From DATJFH01 sp035495815 (GTDB lineage: Bacteria; Acidobacteriota; Terriglobia; Bryobacterales; Bryobacteraceae), in NCBI GenBank assembly GCA_035495815.1, contig DATJFH010000192.1, positions 1 to 54,280 of the forward strand: DNA of 54,280 bases, given 5' to 3'. Made by a program: the position numbers and the translations under genes. The notes beneath the pieces were generated by a model, which saw only the letters and a list, made by a program, of their open reading frames with translations, did not search any database and had not been told where the DNA came from. Shown here in pieces: positions 16,393-27,000 of this stretch (position 1 is its first letter; the number at the start of each line of letters is the position of its first letter).

Positions 16393-18990
16393 CTAAAAAC
16401 GGAACCGGAGCTGGAACTGGAAGGTGCGGCCGTCGTTCAGAGTGTTGGTGATCTGGCCGAAGTTGGGTGACGTCAGGTCCGTGGTCGGTTCGGCGAATTG
16501 CGGCGTGTTCAGAAAGTTGATGGATTCGGCCCTCAGCGTCAGGCTCTTCTCCGGCGCCAGGGTCCAGGTTCGGGAGAGAAACACGTTCAGGTTGCGGATG
16601 CCGCCTCGCCGGAACGTGTTCAATCCCAGGTTGCCGCGCGAGTCGGTCGGGAGAATAAAATGGAACGCCGATTTCGGCAGCAGCTTCGCCGACGTGTCCG
16701 GATGTTCGATGGCCCGCCCCAAAACGGACGGGTCCACGAGGTTCGGCCGGTCCCCCGCCGATCCGTCCACGTTGCCGAATCCCGGCCCGTCCGATCCGGA
16801 GAACACGCTGAAAGGCGATCCCGTCTTCGCCAGAAAGACCGCCGCCACGCTCCAGCGCCCGAACGCCTTCCTCATCCCCGCCGGCGCACGGTCGAGTGCA
16901 GGCAGCCGGTAGCTGATCCTCGCCAGAAACGAGTGTTTCTGATCGAACGCCGCCGGCCCCTTCAAATCCTCCGAGACCAGCCCTTCGGACTGGCTGCGGC
17001 CCTGCTTGGCGTCGTCCCCTGCTGCCGTGTTGGTGTAAGCCGCGCCCAGATCGATCGTCTTGCTGAACCAGTACGCCGTATCGACCGAAAGCCCCCGCCG
17101 GTCGGGCAGGATCACCGATATTCGCGCCGCGTCGAAATAGGCGCGCGATCCGTTCTCGACGCGCCGCACCTCGAAGTAGCGTGCATCCGGACGCCGCAGG
17201 TTGATCGTATTGGTGATCTGCTGCGCCGGGTCGTCCACCGCCAGCGCGCGATTGGTGAACCACATCATGAACAGCTTCTGCGTGCGGCTGCCCACGTATC
17301 CGAGCTGCAGCTTCCAGGACCCGGCGGGCGAAGCCTCCCAGCTGAAGTTGTACTGCTGCGAATATGGAGACCGCAGTCCGGGCGGGACCAAAAACAGCGT
17401 CGCCCGCGCCGTCGGCCCCCGCTCTGCGTTCTGCAGCGGATCCGGCAGATAGGGCGCCTGCGCCTCGATCTTCTGGAAGTTCGGAGGATCCCACCGCAAC
17501 TGCTGGAAAGTGACCGGAAAAATCTCGCCGTATTGCCACCCGTAGGCGGCCCGCAGGACGCCCCACCGGCCGGGCAGCCGCCAGGCCCCTCCGAAGCGCG
17601 GAGCAAGATTGTTGCACTCGCAGCGGTTGGGGATCACGGTGCGGCCATTCACCTCGTACGGCGCCGTCACCGGCTGGTACCGCAAGCCGTAGTTCAGGCT
17701 CAGCCTGGAGGAAACCCGCCAATTGTCGCCCGCATGATACTGCTGTTCCCAGCTCCGGAACCCGCGGTTCAGATCGCCCAGGCCCGTGCTGAACCGGCTC
17801 GGCGTTCCTAACCGGAAATTGGTGAGAGCGTCCCGGCCGAATTCGCTGCGAAACGAAATCACCCCGCGATTGCTGCTCGTCTCGCGTCCGTTGATCTGCA
17901 TCCGTGAGATCTCGGCGCCGAAGCTCCAGGTGTGATGCCCCCGGACCATGCGCGCCTGAGCCGCGTAGCGGAACCGGTTCTGTACGCGGTCGATGGGCAG
18001 CGTGGAGGTCGGCCCCAGGTCCGAAATCACTGAGCTGAAGGACACCGACGGACCCACCGCGTTCGGCTCGCCGACCAGCAGTGAATGCACGCGGTCGAAG
18101 CCCAGCGAGACGTCGGCCGTAGTCGATGCGCTCCAGGATCGCTCCCAGGTCAGGCGGCCCGAATGAGACTTCGTGGTCGTATCCGGATTCTGTCCGGCCA
18201 ACAGTTGGAATGCGTCCACCTGCTGCGAGGTCAGCCCGTAGCGCAGCGTAAGGCGGTCGCGGGTCCCGAAAAGCTGGTCGATTCGTCCGCCCAGATTGTC
18301 CGTGTTGATCGCTTGCGGCGCATTGGTGTTGAGCGCCCGCGGGCTGATATCGGTCCGGTTCGGCGCCGCGGCCGGAAACGCAGCCATGAATCGCTCCACC
18401 AGCCGCCGTGTGGCCGGATCGGTCGCCAGCGCCGTCCGCTCCTCGGGACGCGGTATCAGAATATTGCCGTTCACGCTGCCGCGGATCTTTTGCTGGCTGG
18501 CGTTGACCGCGGCGAAGCTCCTCTTCCACAGCCCCGCTCCGGCGTCGAAGCCGTAATCGTTCTGGCGCGCGGGCAACACGGCGCCTGCCTGGAAAAAGGA
18601 TCTCGCGCTGAACACGCTGTTGTTGTGCGTTTCATACAGGCTCCCGTGAAAACCGGAGGCTTTCGACGCAGCCACGTGCAGCGAAGCGGCCGGGGGGTTC
18701 CCGAACTCGACGCCGAAATAGCTGCGCTCCGGGCGGAACTCCTCCACGATCGTGGCGCTGGTACCCAGCCGTATGTTCAGCTCCTTGAGCGCATTGTTGT
18801 CGATCAGATTGAATTGGATGTTCTCGTTGCGGCGGCTTTCGCCGGAGGCCGTGTCTACTTTGCCAAGCAGATTCAGCTCCGTGCGCTGGTCCGGTTTCGG
18901 CTCCGGCTTGACCGGCTCGGGTGACGTCTTGTCTTGAGCCAGCAACAACACAGGCCAGATTGCGAAATAGGGGAAGACCCGGGAGCTCAT
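16393..18990 (-). CDS. TonB-dependent receptor-like outer membrane protein
   Basis: The 865-residue product has a signal peptide (MSSRVFPYFAIWPVLLLAQ), a Pro/Lys-rich linker, a plug-like region (about 40-220, with NIQFNLIDNNALKELNIRLG and FHGSLYETHNNSVFSARSFF), and a long barrel ending FQFQLRFRF with a terminal Phe. The phrases TWERSWSASTTADVSLGFDR and WQYGEIFPVTFQQLRWDPPN are typical of acidobacterial Oar-like receptors. Unlike the protein at 11518 it lacks a carboxypeptidase regulatory-like domain at the N-terminus. It would sit in the outer membrane; the ligand is unknown. No TonB, ExbB or ExbD gene is in the window. Confidence 0.85.
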   Translation of the reverse strand: MSSRVFPYFAIWPVLLLAQDKTSPEPVKPEPKPDQRTELNLLGKVDTASGESRRNENIQFNLIDNNALKELNIRLGTSATIVEEFRPERSYFGVEFGNPPAASLHVAASKASGFHGSLYETHNNSVFSARSFFQAGAVLPARQNDYGFDAGAGLWKRSFAAVNASQQKIRGSVNGNILIPRPEERTALATDPATRRLVERFMAAFPAAAPNRTDISPRALNTNAPQAINTDNLGGRIDQLFGTRDRLTLRYGLTSQQVDAFQLLAGQNPDTTTKSHSGRLTWERSWSASTTADVSLGFDRVHSLLVGEPNAVGPSVSFSSVISDLGPTSTLPIDRVQNRFRYAAQARMVRGHHTWSFGAEISRMQINGRETSSNRGVISFRSEFGRDALTNFRLGTPSRFSTGLGDLNRGFRSWEQQYHAGDNWRVSSRLSLNYGLRYQPVTAPYEVNGRTVIPNRCECNNLAPRFGGAWRLPGRWGVLRAAYGWQYGEIFPVTFQQLRWDPPNFQKIEAQAPYLPDPLQNAERGPTARATLFLVPPGLRSPYSQQYNFSWEASPAGSWKLQLGYVGSRTQKLFMMWFTNRALAVDDPAQQITNTINLRRPDARYFEVRRVENGSRAYFDAARISVILPDRRGLSVDTAYWFSKTIDLGAAYTNTAAGDDAKQGRSQSEGLVSEDLKGPAAFDQKHSFLARISYRLPALDRAPAGMRKAFGRWSVAAVFLAKTGSPFSVFSGSDGPGFGNVDGSAGDRPNLVDPSVLGRAIEHPDTSAKLLPKSAFHFILPTDSRGNLGLNTFRRGGIRNLNVFLSRTWTLAPEKSLTLRAESINFLNTPQFAEPTTDLTSPNFGQITNTLNDGRTFQFQLRFRF

Positions 18991-19129
18991 TCGGTTTCTT
19001 CATCGTAAGATGGATCCGCCGCGTGGAGCAAGACGCGTCGCGCGTTCGGTGGGCTCCACTTTTGCCGGAAAACGTAGTAGGCTGTACCGAACGGGTGCTT
19101 GTTGTCGACAGGCTGCCCACGGAGAAACG

Positions 19130-19795
19130 ATGAAGATATTCTTGTTCGCACTTAGCGTAGTGACCCTTTTCGGCCAGGCTGCCCAGCAGAAGCAGGAGCG
19201 CGCGCCAATGACGTTCTTCGTCACCAGTGTCGGCGGCGGAAACGGCGCCAATCTGGGCGGTCTGGCGGGAGCGGATGCGCATTGCCAGAAACTGGCCGCC
19301 GCCGCAGGATCGCCGATCCGCAGCTGGAAAGCCTATCTGAGCGCTTCGGCAAGCGACGGCAAGCCGGCCGTGAACGCCCGGGACCGCATCGGCAAAGGAC
19401 CCTGGCACAACCAGCGCGGCACAATGGTTGCTCGCGACCTCGGGCATCTGCATGGCGATACCCTGGACGAAGCGCGGGTCGGCAATCTGATTACCAAGAA
19501 CAACGCCTTGACCGAAAAGGGCGAGCTCGTGAATGGCGTGGGCGATAAGCCGAACACGCATGACATCCTGACCGGCACGCAGCCCGACGGCCGGGCCTAC
19601 ACCGACGCCGCCGACCACACCTGCGGGAACTGGACCAGCAGCGGCCAGGGTGTTGCCCAGCTCGGGCACCATGACCGGAACGGCGGCGGGATCTCGTGGA
19701 ACTCCACCCACCCCTCGAGAGGATGCAGCCAGGAAAATCTCGTCGCGACCGGCGGAGCGGGGCTGTTTTATTGCTTTGCAGCCCCCGGCAACTGA
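19130..19795 (+). CDS. Secreted lectin-like (DUF1554-like) protein
   Basis: The 221-residue product starts with MKIFLFALSVVTLFGQ, a signal peptide, preceded by GGAG five bases before the ATG; the open frame extends 40 codons upstream without support. The mature protein carries FFVTSVGGGNGANLGGLAGA followed by DAHCQKLAAAAG, a central NARDRIGKGPWHNQRG and a C-terminal cysteine pattern (HTCGNW, RGCSQE, FYCFA). This is the layout of DUF1554/endostatin-like C-type-lectin folds found in Leptospira and Acidobacteria. It probably binds carbohydrate or surface material outside the cell. Cysteines (about four in the mature part) suggest disulfides. It runs divergently from the receptor gene with 139 bases between starts. 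Confidence 0.72.
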   Translation: MKIFLFALSVVTLFGQAAQQKQERAPMTFFVTSVGGGNGANLGGLAGADAHCQKLAAAAGSPIRSWKAYLSASASDGKPAVNARDRIGKGPWHNQRGTMVARDLGHLHGDTLDEARVGNLITKNNALTEKGELVNGVGDKPNTHDILTGTQPDGRAYTDAADHTCGNWTSSGQGVAQLGHHDRNGGGISWNSTHPSRGCSQENLVATGGAGLFYCFAAPGN

Positions 19796-19816
19796 GTCGG
19801 GCCGCCCGCTCTGATT

Positions 19817-20434
19817 TCAAATCACCAGCGCCACCAATCCGGTCACCACCAGTGCAACAGCCCAGATCAGGTCCAGATTGAACCACGACCGTCCAAGCAT
19901 TGCCAGCCCCAATTTCTGGTAGACCAGCAACGCCACCGCCGCGGTCACGCTGAAGTATCCCAGCGTGTGGATTAGCGTCGCCCAGACCCCGCTGGTGGCG
20001 CCTTGGGATGCAGCCAGGTGATGCGCATGCGGCCCGGCCAGCACCACCGGCAGCACCATCAGCCCCGCCCCGTGCGCGGAGGCCATCAGAAACGACCAGA
20101 TGGTCAGGTCGCGAAATCCTACTTGCATCCCGCCCCAGCGAAAGTGCCGGCTCCGGATCAGCTTGTACACTCCCAGACCCACCAGCGTCGCGGCCACCCC
20201 GAACCGGATGTACCCCAATGGCAGCGCTGCCTGCGCCACCCGTGCGATCAGCACCACCACGCCGATCGCCAGCGCGTGACCCAGTGCGATCGGCGGTAGC
20301 GACCACGCCACCGCGCGCGCCCGATGCTCCTGCATGCCGCGAGCCACCGCGAACAGCCATCCCATTCCGGGATTAATGCCGTGATAGGCCCCCAGCAGAA
20401 AGAGCGTGGACCAGGCTCCCCATTCCGCGCTCAT
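19817..20434 (-). CDS. Polytopic membrane protein, possible metal-transporter relative
   Basis: The 205-residue product is almost entirely hydrophobic, with about five to six membrane segments. Charged or histidine-containing motifs sit at helix ends: AYHGINPGMGW near the N-terminus, ALGHALAIG in the second segment, ASAHGAG and HAHHLA in the centre. The spacing of H-x4-G-M-G and G-H-A resembles NicO/RcnA or UreH-like metal transporters, but the match is too weak to assign. Its start overlaps the stop of the SBP56-type gene (ATGA, 20431-20434), so the two are cotranslated. It may supply a metal to, or remove a product of, the neighbouring enzyme; this is inference from position only. Confidence 0.7.
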   Translation of the reverse strand: MSAEWGAWSTLFLLGAYHGINPGMGWLFAVARGMQEHRARAVAWSLPPIALGHALAIGVVVLIARVAQAALPLGYIRFGVAATLVGLGVYKLIRSRHFRWGGMQVGFRDLTIWSFLMASAHGAGLMVLPVVLAGPHAHHLAASQGATSGVWATLIHTLGYFSVTAAVALLVYQKLGLAMLGRSWFNLDLIWAVALVVTGLVALVI

Positions 20435-21825
20435 GCGTAGCAGTAGGAGTCCGAAGAAGCGTCGCCGCCTTCGAGACGCACCTGGTGGCTCCGCAGTTCA
20501 CCGAAATCGACGAAGAACTTGGGGTCGATTTCCATGCCGCCTTCCGGTTTGGCGTCGAGCTTCACCATCCAGCTCCGGATGCCTTCCGGATAAAACTGAG
20601 CGTCCCACGGAGTGTAGAGAGAGTTGGTGAAGTAAATGCGCTTGCCGTCCCGGCTGAGCTCTACCATTTGCGGCGCGCCGTTCAACGCAGTCTTCGGATT
20701 CTTGGGATGCGGCGCCTTCCGGACGATCCCGCCCAGGTGCACGGATCCGGTTTTTCGCGGCTGGAGCGGATCGGAGACATCGAATTGCAAAAATTCTCCC
20801 GTGCCAAAGCAGGAAACGTACAGGAAGCGGTCATCCAGAGAAAGATTGATGTCCGTGATCAAAGGCGGAACGGCCTTGAAGCCTTGCAGCAGCGGCGGCA
20901 GGGTTTCCGGATCCGCGGGCTCCGCTGGAATTTCGATCACTTTCCGGATTCCCCATTTTCCGTTGTCCCGGCGCCAAAGCCAGATCGACGCCGAAAGATC
21001 CTTGAGCGAGACCACCACCCCCAGAAATCCGTATGCCCGCGTGGGATCGTGCGCCGGACGCAGCTCCAGCGCCATCTGGTGCTCGGAGCCCAGATCGAGT
21101 TCCTGCGTGTGGCGCCTCTTCGGCAGGTCCCACACGTGCAGCTTGTGGCCGTAGCCGCCGCCCAGCAGGATCTCCGGATTGACTCCCTTGTTCACCATGT
21201 TGGGTGTTCCCCATTCGCTGGTGAGGAGAGTGTCGAATCCCAGGTGCCACCAGAAATCGTACGACAGCTTCTGAGGACCCCGCTCCAGCTCCCATTTCCC
21301 CAGAACATCGAAGCTTTCGTGGTCCATTACGAAAATTCCGCCCGGACCGTCGCCGTCCGGAGCCCCCAGCGCGCTCATCAGAATTCCGTCGGGACCGCAG
21401 TGAACGGTGTGCGGAGAGGCGTATCCCGTGCGCGCCGCCAGCGTCTCCGGCTCGATCACCTTGACGATTTGCGGATTGCGCGGATCCGGCTTGGTATCCA
21501 TGATATGGATGCGCGACGAGTGGATGCCCGGCACGACCAGGTAGCGGCGCTCCACATGGGGATGCGCCGCATGCGGGCACAGGCAGGCGCTGCACGCGTT
21601 CCAGCCGAAATGATGCAGTTCGTCGCCGGCGTTCGGCATATCCACCTGGCCTACCAGGTTGCCGTAGCCGGAGGATGTGGGATCGACGTCCACCACGCCC
21701 ATGGCGTCGTGTCGTCCGTTGGCCTTTCCGTTGACCATTGCGACGTATGCCAGCTTTTCCGCCGGAGCGTCCATGGCCATCTTGGGCGAAGGGTAAAACG
21801 TGGGATCGGGCCGCCAGATTGACAT
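20431..21825 (-). CDS. Selenium-binding protein SBP56 / methanethiol oxidase family
   Basis: The 464-residue product is a full-length member of the SBP56 (SELENBP1) beta-propeller family. The family block DELHHFGWNACSACLCPH (about 68-85) holds the conserved cysteines, and VPGIHSSRIHIMDTKPDPR, SPHTVHCGPDG, SEWGTPNM and DINLSLDDRFLYVSCFGTG all match. Human and bacterial relatives oxidise methanethiol to formaldehyde, hydrogen peroxide and hydrogen sulfide, with copper required in the bacterial enzyme. No signal peptide is seen, whereas the characterised bacterial enzyme is periplasmic, so the location may differ. AGGAG lies about eight bases before the start. Methyltransferase gene 19 bases upstream, membrane protein overlapping downstream: one operon. 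Confidence 0.92.
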   Translation of the reverse strand: MSIWRPDPTFYPSPKMAMDAPAEKLAYVAMVNGKANGRHDAMGVVDVDPTSSGYGNLVGQVDMPNAGDELHHFGWNACSACLCPHAAHPHVERRYLVVPGIHSSRIHIMDTKPDPRNPQIVKVIEPETLAARTGYASPHTVHCGPDGILMSALGAPDGDGPGGIFVMDHESFDVLGKWELERGPQKLSYDFWWHLGFDTLLTSEWGTPNMVNKGVNPEILLGGGYGHKLHVWDLPKRRHTQELDLGSEHQMALELRPAHDPTRAYGFLGVVVSLKDLSASIWLWRRDNGKWGIRKVIEIPAEPADPETLPPLLQGFKAVPPLITDINLSLDDRFLYVSCFGTGEFLQFDVSDPLQPRKTGSVHLGGIVRKAPHPKNPKTALNGAPQMVELSRDGKRIYFTNSLYTPWDAQFYPEGIRSWMVKLDAKPEGGMEIDPKFFVDFGELRSHQVRLEGGDASSDSYCYA

Positions 21826-21844
21826 TTTGATCTCTCCTTTCGAT

Positions 21845-22657
21845 TTAAACTGTAACCGTGACTCGCATGAAGGTGGCGGGAATGAAGGTGCCGGCGTCTT
21901 TACTTTTGTTCTGCGAGTTCGCCAGTTCCACCAGCTGGTTGTGGAGTTCCTCTTCCTTCCCGTTTTTCCGGGCCGCTTCGACGGCGTTCATGGTCGGTCC
22001 GTAGAACGCCTCGAACAGCTCGATGAACTGCGCCGGGCTTTTGTCCGGCGAAGCGAAGTAATAGGTGTCCCGGGTCATGGAGATGTTCTCCCTGGCCACT
22101 CCCGCCTGCCCGAACCGCTCCAGGATGTGGCTCTCCACTCCCCACGTCATGGGACTCACGAAGCCCTCCGGCGGGGGAGGCATGAACTCGGAGCTGATCT
22201 TCAGCAGCTGCGATACGAACGTCGGATCGTTCGGTATCCAGTTTCCCATGACAATGCGGCCTCCGGGTTTGGTAACCCGCGCCATCTCCCTGGCGGCGTC
22301 GAAGGGCCTCGGCGCGAACATGGCCCCGAACACGGAAATCGTCATGTCGAACGAATCGTCGGCGACGCCTTCCAGATGGCACGCGTCTCCTTCTTGAAAC
22401 TTCAGCCGGCCCAGACCCGCTTCCGCGGCGCGCTTGTTCCCGGCGGCGACAAGGTTCCTGGAAATGTCGATCCCCAGCACTTCGGCTCCCGCTCGCGCCA
22501 GCGGTACCGCCGTCGTGCCGTCTCCGCACCCGAGGTCCAGAACCCGCAGCGGCGGCGTGATCGCCAGGGATTGAACGACCGCCTCGCCGGAGTGACGCAT
22601 GAAGGCGGCAATTTCCGTGAAGTCGCCTTTTTCCCACAATGCTTTGTTCGGATTCAC
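21845..22657 (-). CDS. Class I SAM-dependent methyltransferase
   Basis: The 270-residue product has the Rossmann-type SAM-binding motif VLDLGCGDGTTAVPLA (about 39-54), motif II acidic residue in VLGIDIS, DACHLEG as motif III and LTK-type VTKPGGRIVMGNW as a later strand. It looks like the UbiE/Methyltransf_11 group that methylates small molecules in the cytoplasm. The substrate is unknown; position ahead of an SBP56/methanethiol-oxidase-family gene makes a thiol or sulfur compound a possible target. It heads the three-gene leftward operon and its start is divergent from the AraC-type regulator, with 176 bases between. Confidence 0.88.
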   Translation of the reverse strand: MNPNKALWEKGDFTEIAAFMRHSGEAVVQSLAITPPLRVLDLGCGDGTTAVPLARAGAEVLGIDISRNLVAAGNKRAAEAGLGRLKFQEGDACHLEGVADDSFDMTISVFGAMFAPRPFDAAREMARVTKPGGRIVMGNWIPNDPTFVSQLLKISSEFMPPPPEGFVSPMTWGVESHILERFGQAGVARENISMTRDTYYFASPDKSPAQFIELFEAFYGPTMNAVEAARKNGKEEELHNQLVELANSQNKSKDAGTFIPATFMRVTVTV

Positions 22658-22833
22658 GTAAGCTCCTTTATCCGGCCCCGGCGCTCGGCCGGCGTTGCCG
22701 TCAGCTACAATTGTGCAGTGCCTCCGCAGGCATAGCCATGCCCGGGCGTCGCCATTACTTGCCCGGACGGCCTGCGGGCGTGGAATCCTTTGCCAGGAGG
22801 CTCAGGAACTTTGCACAGAGTCCAGAGGACCGA

Positions 22834-23853
22834 ATGGATGCGTTCTCCCAAATCCTGAGCGGCGTCAAGCTCCACGGCGCCGTGTTCTTCACCGCCGAAT
22901 TCTCGGCTCCCTGGGGAATTTCGGTGCCTGCCTCGAACAGGATGTCCGCCAGCCTCGCTCCGGGGGATGGGCGCCTCCTGCTCTACCACCTGGTCGTCGA
23001 AGGCGGGGCCGTTGTCGAGTTGACGGGTGGACCCTGCACCCGGCTCGGTCCCGGCGACGTCGTCGTCTTTCCTGACGCCCATGCTCACGACATGAGCAGC
23101 GGCGCCGGCGCGACCCGGCCATTCCCGAATTACGGGATCAATACGAAGATCCAGGCGCGCGACTTGAGTCCGCTGCGCGCCGGCGGCGGTGGCGCCGTTT
23201 CGCGGTTCGTCTGCGGGTACATGACTTGCGACCCCTACCTCAGCCGCCCCATACTGAGCGGACTGCCTCCCGTTTTTAAGGTCAACATCCGGACCGACGC
23301 CTCCGGGCACTGGCTCGAGAACTCCATCATGTACCTGGTGGAAGAGACCGCTTCGGGCCGCATCGGCAGCGAAGCGATGCTCGCCAAACTCTCCGAGGCC
23401 CTGTTCGTCGACACCTTGCGGCGCTACGTGGCCGGTTTGCCCGAACAGGAAACGGGCTGGCTTACCGGAGCACGTGATCCCGTCGTCGGGAAAAGCCTCG
23501 GATTGCTTCATAGCCGCGTTGCCCATCCCTGGACCATCGCCGGTCTGGCGGACGAGGTGGGTATTTCGCGATCCGCTCTGATCGAGCGCTTTACCCGCTA
23601 TCTATCCGAGCCGCCTATGTCGTACCTGACCCGCTTGAGGCTTCAATTGGCGGCGCGGTCGCTCGAAAGAACATCGCGGGGCGTCGCCGAAATCGCCGGC
23701 GAGATCGGGTACGAATCGGAAGCCGCCTTCAATCGCGCCTTCAAGCGTGAGTTTGGACAGCCTCCAGGCCGCTACCGCAGCGGCCACAAAAATCCGTCCG
23801 CCACGAAAGCCGGCGGCGGACACCTTGCATTAGGGGCGGCGCCGGATCGCTGA
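22834..23853 (+). CDS. AraC-family regulator with cupin sensor domain
   Basis: The 339-residue product has an N-terminal cupin_6-type sensor (HGAVFFTAEFSAPWGI, then LYHLVVEGGAVVEL and LGPGDVVVFPDAHAHDM, residues about 14-105) and a C-terminal double helix-turn-helix (PWTIAGLADEVGISRSALIE, and GVAEIAGEIGYESEAAFNRA), ending in the AraC signature FKREFGQPPGRYR. The frame is open to 22639, but the ATG at 22834 is preferred because AGAGGA stands just before it and the cupin domain starts directly after. A TACAAT hexamer lies at 22706-22711. Divergence from the methyltransferase/SBP56 operon suggests that operon as a target; the inducer is unknown. Confidence 0.88.
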   Translation: MDAFSQILSGVKLHGAVFFTAEFSAPWGISVPASNRMSASLAPGDGRLLLYHLVVEGGAVVELTGGPCTRLGPGDVVVFPDAHAHDMSSGAGATRPFPNYGINTKIQARDLSPLRAGGGGAVSRFVCGYMTCDPYLSRPILSGLPPVFKVNIRTDASGHWLENSIMYLVEETASGRIGSEAMLAKLSEALFVDTLRRYVAGLPEQETGWLTGARDPVVGKSLGLLHSRVAHPWTIAGLADEVGISRSALIERFTRYLSEPPMSYLTRLRLQLAARSLERTSRGVAEIAGEIGYESEAAFNRAFKREFGQPPGRYRSGHKNPSATKAGGGHLALGAAPDR

Positions 23854-24082
23854 GAACCAATTCCCGCATGGCCCGTCGTCCCACCCGCCCCGCTGACGGC
23901 GTCAGCAAATCTGCGCGCGTGGCACGCACGCCGTCGAGCCGGTTCTTCATCGGCCGGTCTTTCGGGTTAGAGTTTATTATGCCGAGACCGTCGGCCTGTG
24001 GTCGTGCGCGGAATGCGGGAGCGTGAATACTCTTCGCATTTCTGCACCACCCCGTCGTATCTAGAACTGGAGGAGCTCTTTG

Positions 24083-27000
24083 ATGGGAATTTGCACCGGC
24101 AAGGCGGCTGACGCGCTGGTGGTATGCGCGCGAAGCCTGTTGTCCGTGTCCTGGCTGGCGGCGATGTGTCTTTCACCCGCTCACGGCCAGTTGTCCGTCC
24201 CGCCGCTGCCGTCCTTGCCCGTGACCTTCGTATTCTCGAACTGCCAGTCCGGCGTGACGTTTAGGGCAACGATCACGGACTGGCTTCGTGACGCCAACGG
24301 GAACGTAGATCCCCTCGCGGCGCAGAAGGTCACTCAGCCGACTTCCGTCTCCTACAGCTACCTGTTTTGGGGCTCCTTCAGTCTGACCGCCGGCGGGACC
24401 ACGCAAATCGCCACCGGCGCCCGCCTCCCGGACGGCTCCACCGGACGTCCGTTAGGCTCTCTGGCAATCCGGTACATGAACTTGGGGATTGAGGGCATTC
24501 CCCCCGCCACATCTTTCCTGTTGCAGAGTTCGAACGCCAATGGCCTGGGACTCGGTACCGGCGCGGCCACCGCCGGCCAGGCGTGGCAAGCCAGTTTTTT
24601 CGGCCCGGGCGACCTGATGCCCAACGGGATCCTGTCGCCTCTCCCGGCGATCGCTGCCTGGACCCCCGTCAATACTTTTATCCAGGGCGACGGGAAGCTG
24701 CTGGCCCGCCCCATTACCCAGTACGGCGCCTGCTCGGCCGCCCCGCCTCCCACCTCCCAGGGCGGCAAGGCGCTCGGCGACCCGTCCGGCACGCCCGGCA
24801 ATTGCCCCTGCGGCGATCCCATCAGCATCGGAAACGGTAACCTGTTCGAGCAGGTCACCGACTATCAAACCTCCGGGCCTAACACGCTCGGCTTCACCCG
24901 CTACTACAACAGCCTCGGCGACTCGAATACGCTGGCCGCTTCGCTCGGATCGAAATGGCGCTCCAATTACGATCGCTATCTGCGCATCGTCTCGGCTTCC
25001 TCCGTCATCGCCGAGCGCCGGGACGGCCAGCAGGTGAACTTTTCCCTGACCGGCGGCGCCTGGACCACCGACCCCGACCTCGATCTGAAGCTGACCAACT
25101 CCGGCGCAACCTGGACCCTCACCGATAACGAGGATACTGTCGAGTCTTACACCGCCGCCGCCGGCTCGAACCAGGCTCTTCTTCAAACCATCCGCGCGCG
25201 CAACGGCTACACCCAGACCCTGCAATACGGTTCGGGGTCCCAGCTGGCGTCTGTCGGCGATTCGTTCGGACGCCGGCTCATCTTCGCCTATAACGCCGGT
25301 AAGCTGCAGTCGCTCACCACGCCCGACGGCCTCGTCCTCACCTATGGTTATTCCGGCGCCCAGCTCACTTCCGTCGGCTACTCCACTTCCCCTCCCACCG
25401 TCCAGACTTATCTTTATGAGAACAGCGCCCTCCCTTCCGCGCTCACCGGCATCATCGACGAGAACGGGAATCGCTTCACCACCTGGACGTTCGACTCCAC
25501 CGGCCGCGCCCTGTCCAGCCAGCACGCGGGCGGCGCCGGCCTCACCACCATCTCCTATAACGACTCCGATGGCAGCCGCACCGTCACCAATGCCCTCGGC
25601 CAGCAGGAGGTCTGGAAGTTTACGACCCTGCAGGGCGTCCCCAAGCTGACCGAGGTCGACCGCCTGCCATCCGCTGCGCTGCCCGCGGCCGTTCGCAGGT
25701 TTACCTACGACAGCAACGGCTACGTGGCCAGCCAGACGGATTGGAACGGCAACCTGACCAGCTACGTGAACGACGTCCGCGGGCGGCCGGTCACCATCAA
25801 TGAGGCTGTCGGGTCGGCCGCGGCACGCGCCACCGCCTTCACTTATCACGCCACTCTTCATCTGCCGCTCAGGATCGTCACGCCGGGGCTTACCACCACG
25901 TTCACCTACGACGCCAACGGCCAGCTGCTGACCAGAACCTTGACCGACACCACCACCACGGCCGCGCCCTACTCGACCGCCGGCCAGACGCGGACCTGGA
26001 CTTACACCTGGTCCAATTTCCTGCGCGCCTCGGTCCAGACGCCGCGCACCGACGTCAAGGGCTTGACTACCTTCACCTATGACGCCTCCGGCGCGCTCAC
26101 CGCCACAACCAACGCGCTCGGCCAGACCACACGCATCACGGAGCATCTTCCCGGAGGCTTGCCGCGGACGATCGTCGATGCCAACGGCGTCACCACCAAT
26201 CTCACCTACGACGCCCGGCTGCGATTGCTGTCGAGCACCGTGACCACCGCGGCCGGCCCCCTCACCACGAGTTACAGTTATGACGCGGCCGGGAACCGGC
26301 TCGGCGCTTCGCTGCCCGATGGCTCCACCCTCGCCAACACCTACGACGCCGCGCACCGCCTCACCGGCATAGCCGATCTCTTGGGCCAGAACATCGTTAT
26401 CACGCGGGATGCGTTGGACAATCCCGTCCAAATCAATGTGACGGACGCAGGCGGCGCCGCCCGGCGCGCGCATTCCGCGAAATTCGATGCGCTCGGAAGG
26501 CTGCGGCAGGATATCGGCGGCGCGGGACAAATTACCTCCTGGACCTACGATTCCAATGGCAATGCCCGTACCCTGACAGATCCCCTGGGACGCGTGACGG
26601 ACCAGGCTTTTGACGCGCTGAACCGGCGAACTGCCGTCACCGGCCCGGATAAGAGCGTCACCACGACCGCCTTTGACCCGCACGGCCGGCCTGTCCGCGT
26701 CACCGATCCCAACGGCGGCGTCACTACCTACGTTTACGATGGATTCGGAGGCATCATCCAGTGCGTCAGTCCGGATTCGGGAACCACCGTCTACCGCTAC
26801 GACCTTCACGGCAACCTCGCCCAGCGCGTCGACGCCGCGGGGGCGGTTTCGAACTTCACCTACGACGCGCTCGACCGTCCTCTCGCCGTCACCTATCCGG
26901 CCAATCCGGCGGAAAATGTCGCCTACACCTACGACAAGGGCAGCTTCGGCATCGGCAGGTTGACGGGCGTCACCGACGCCGCCGGCGCCATGACCCGGTC

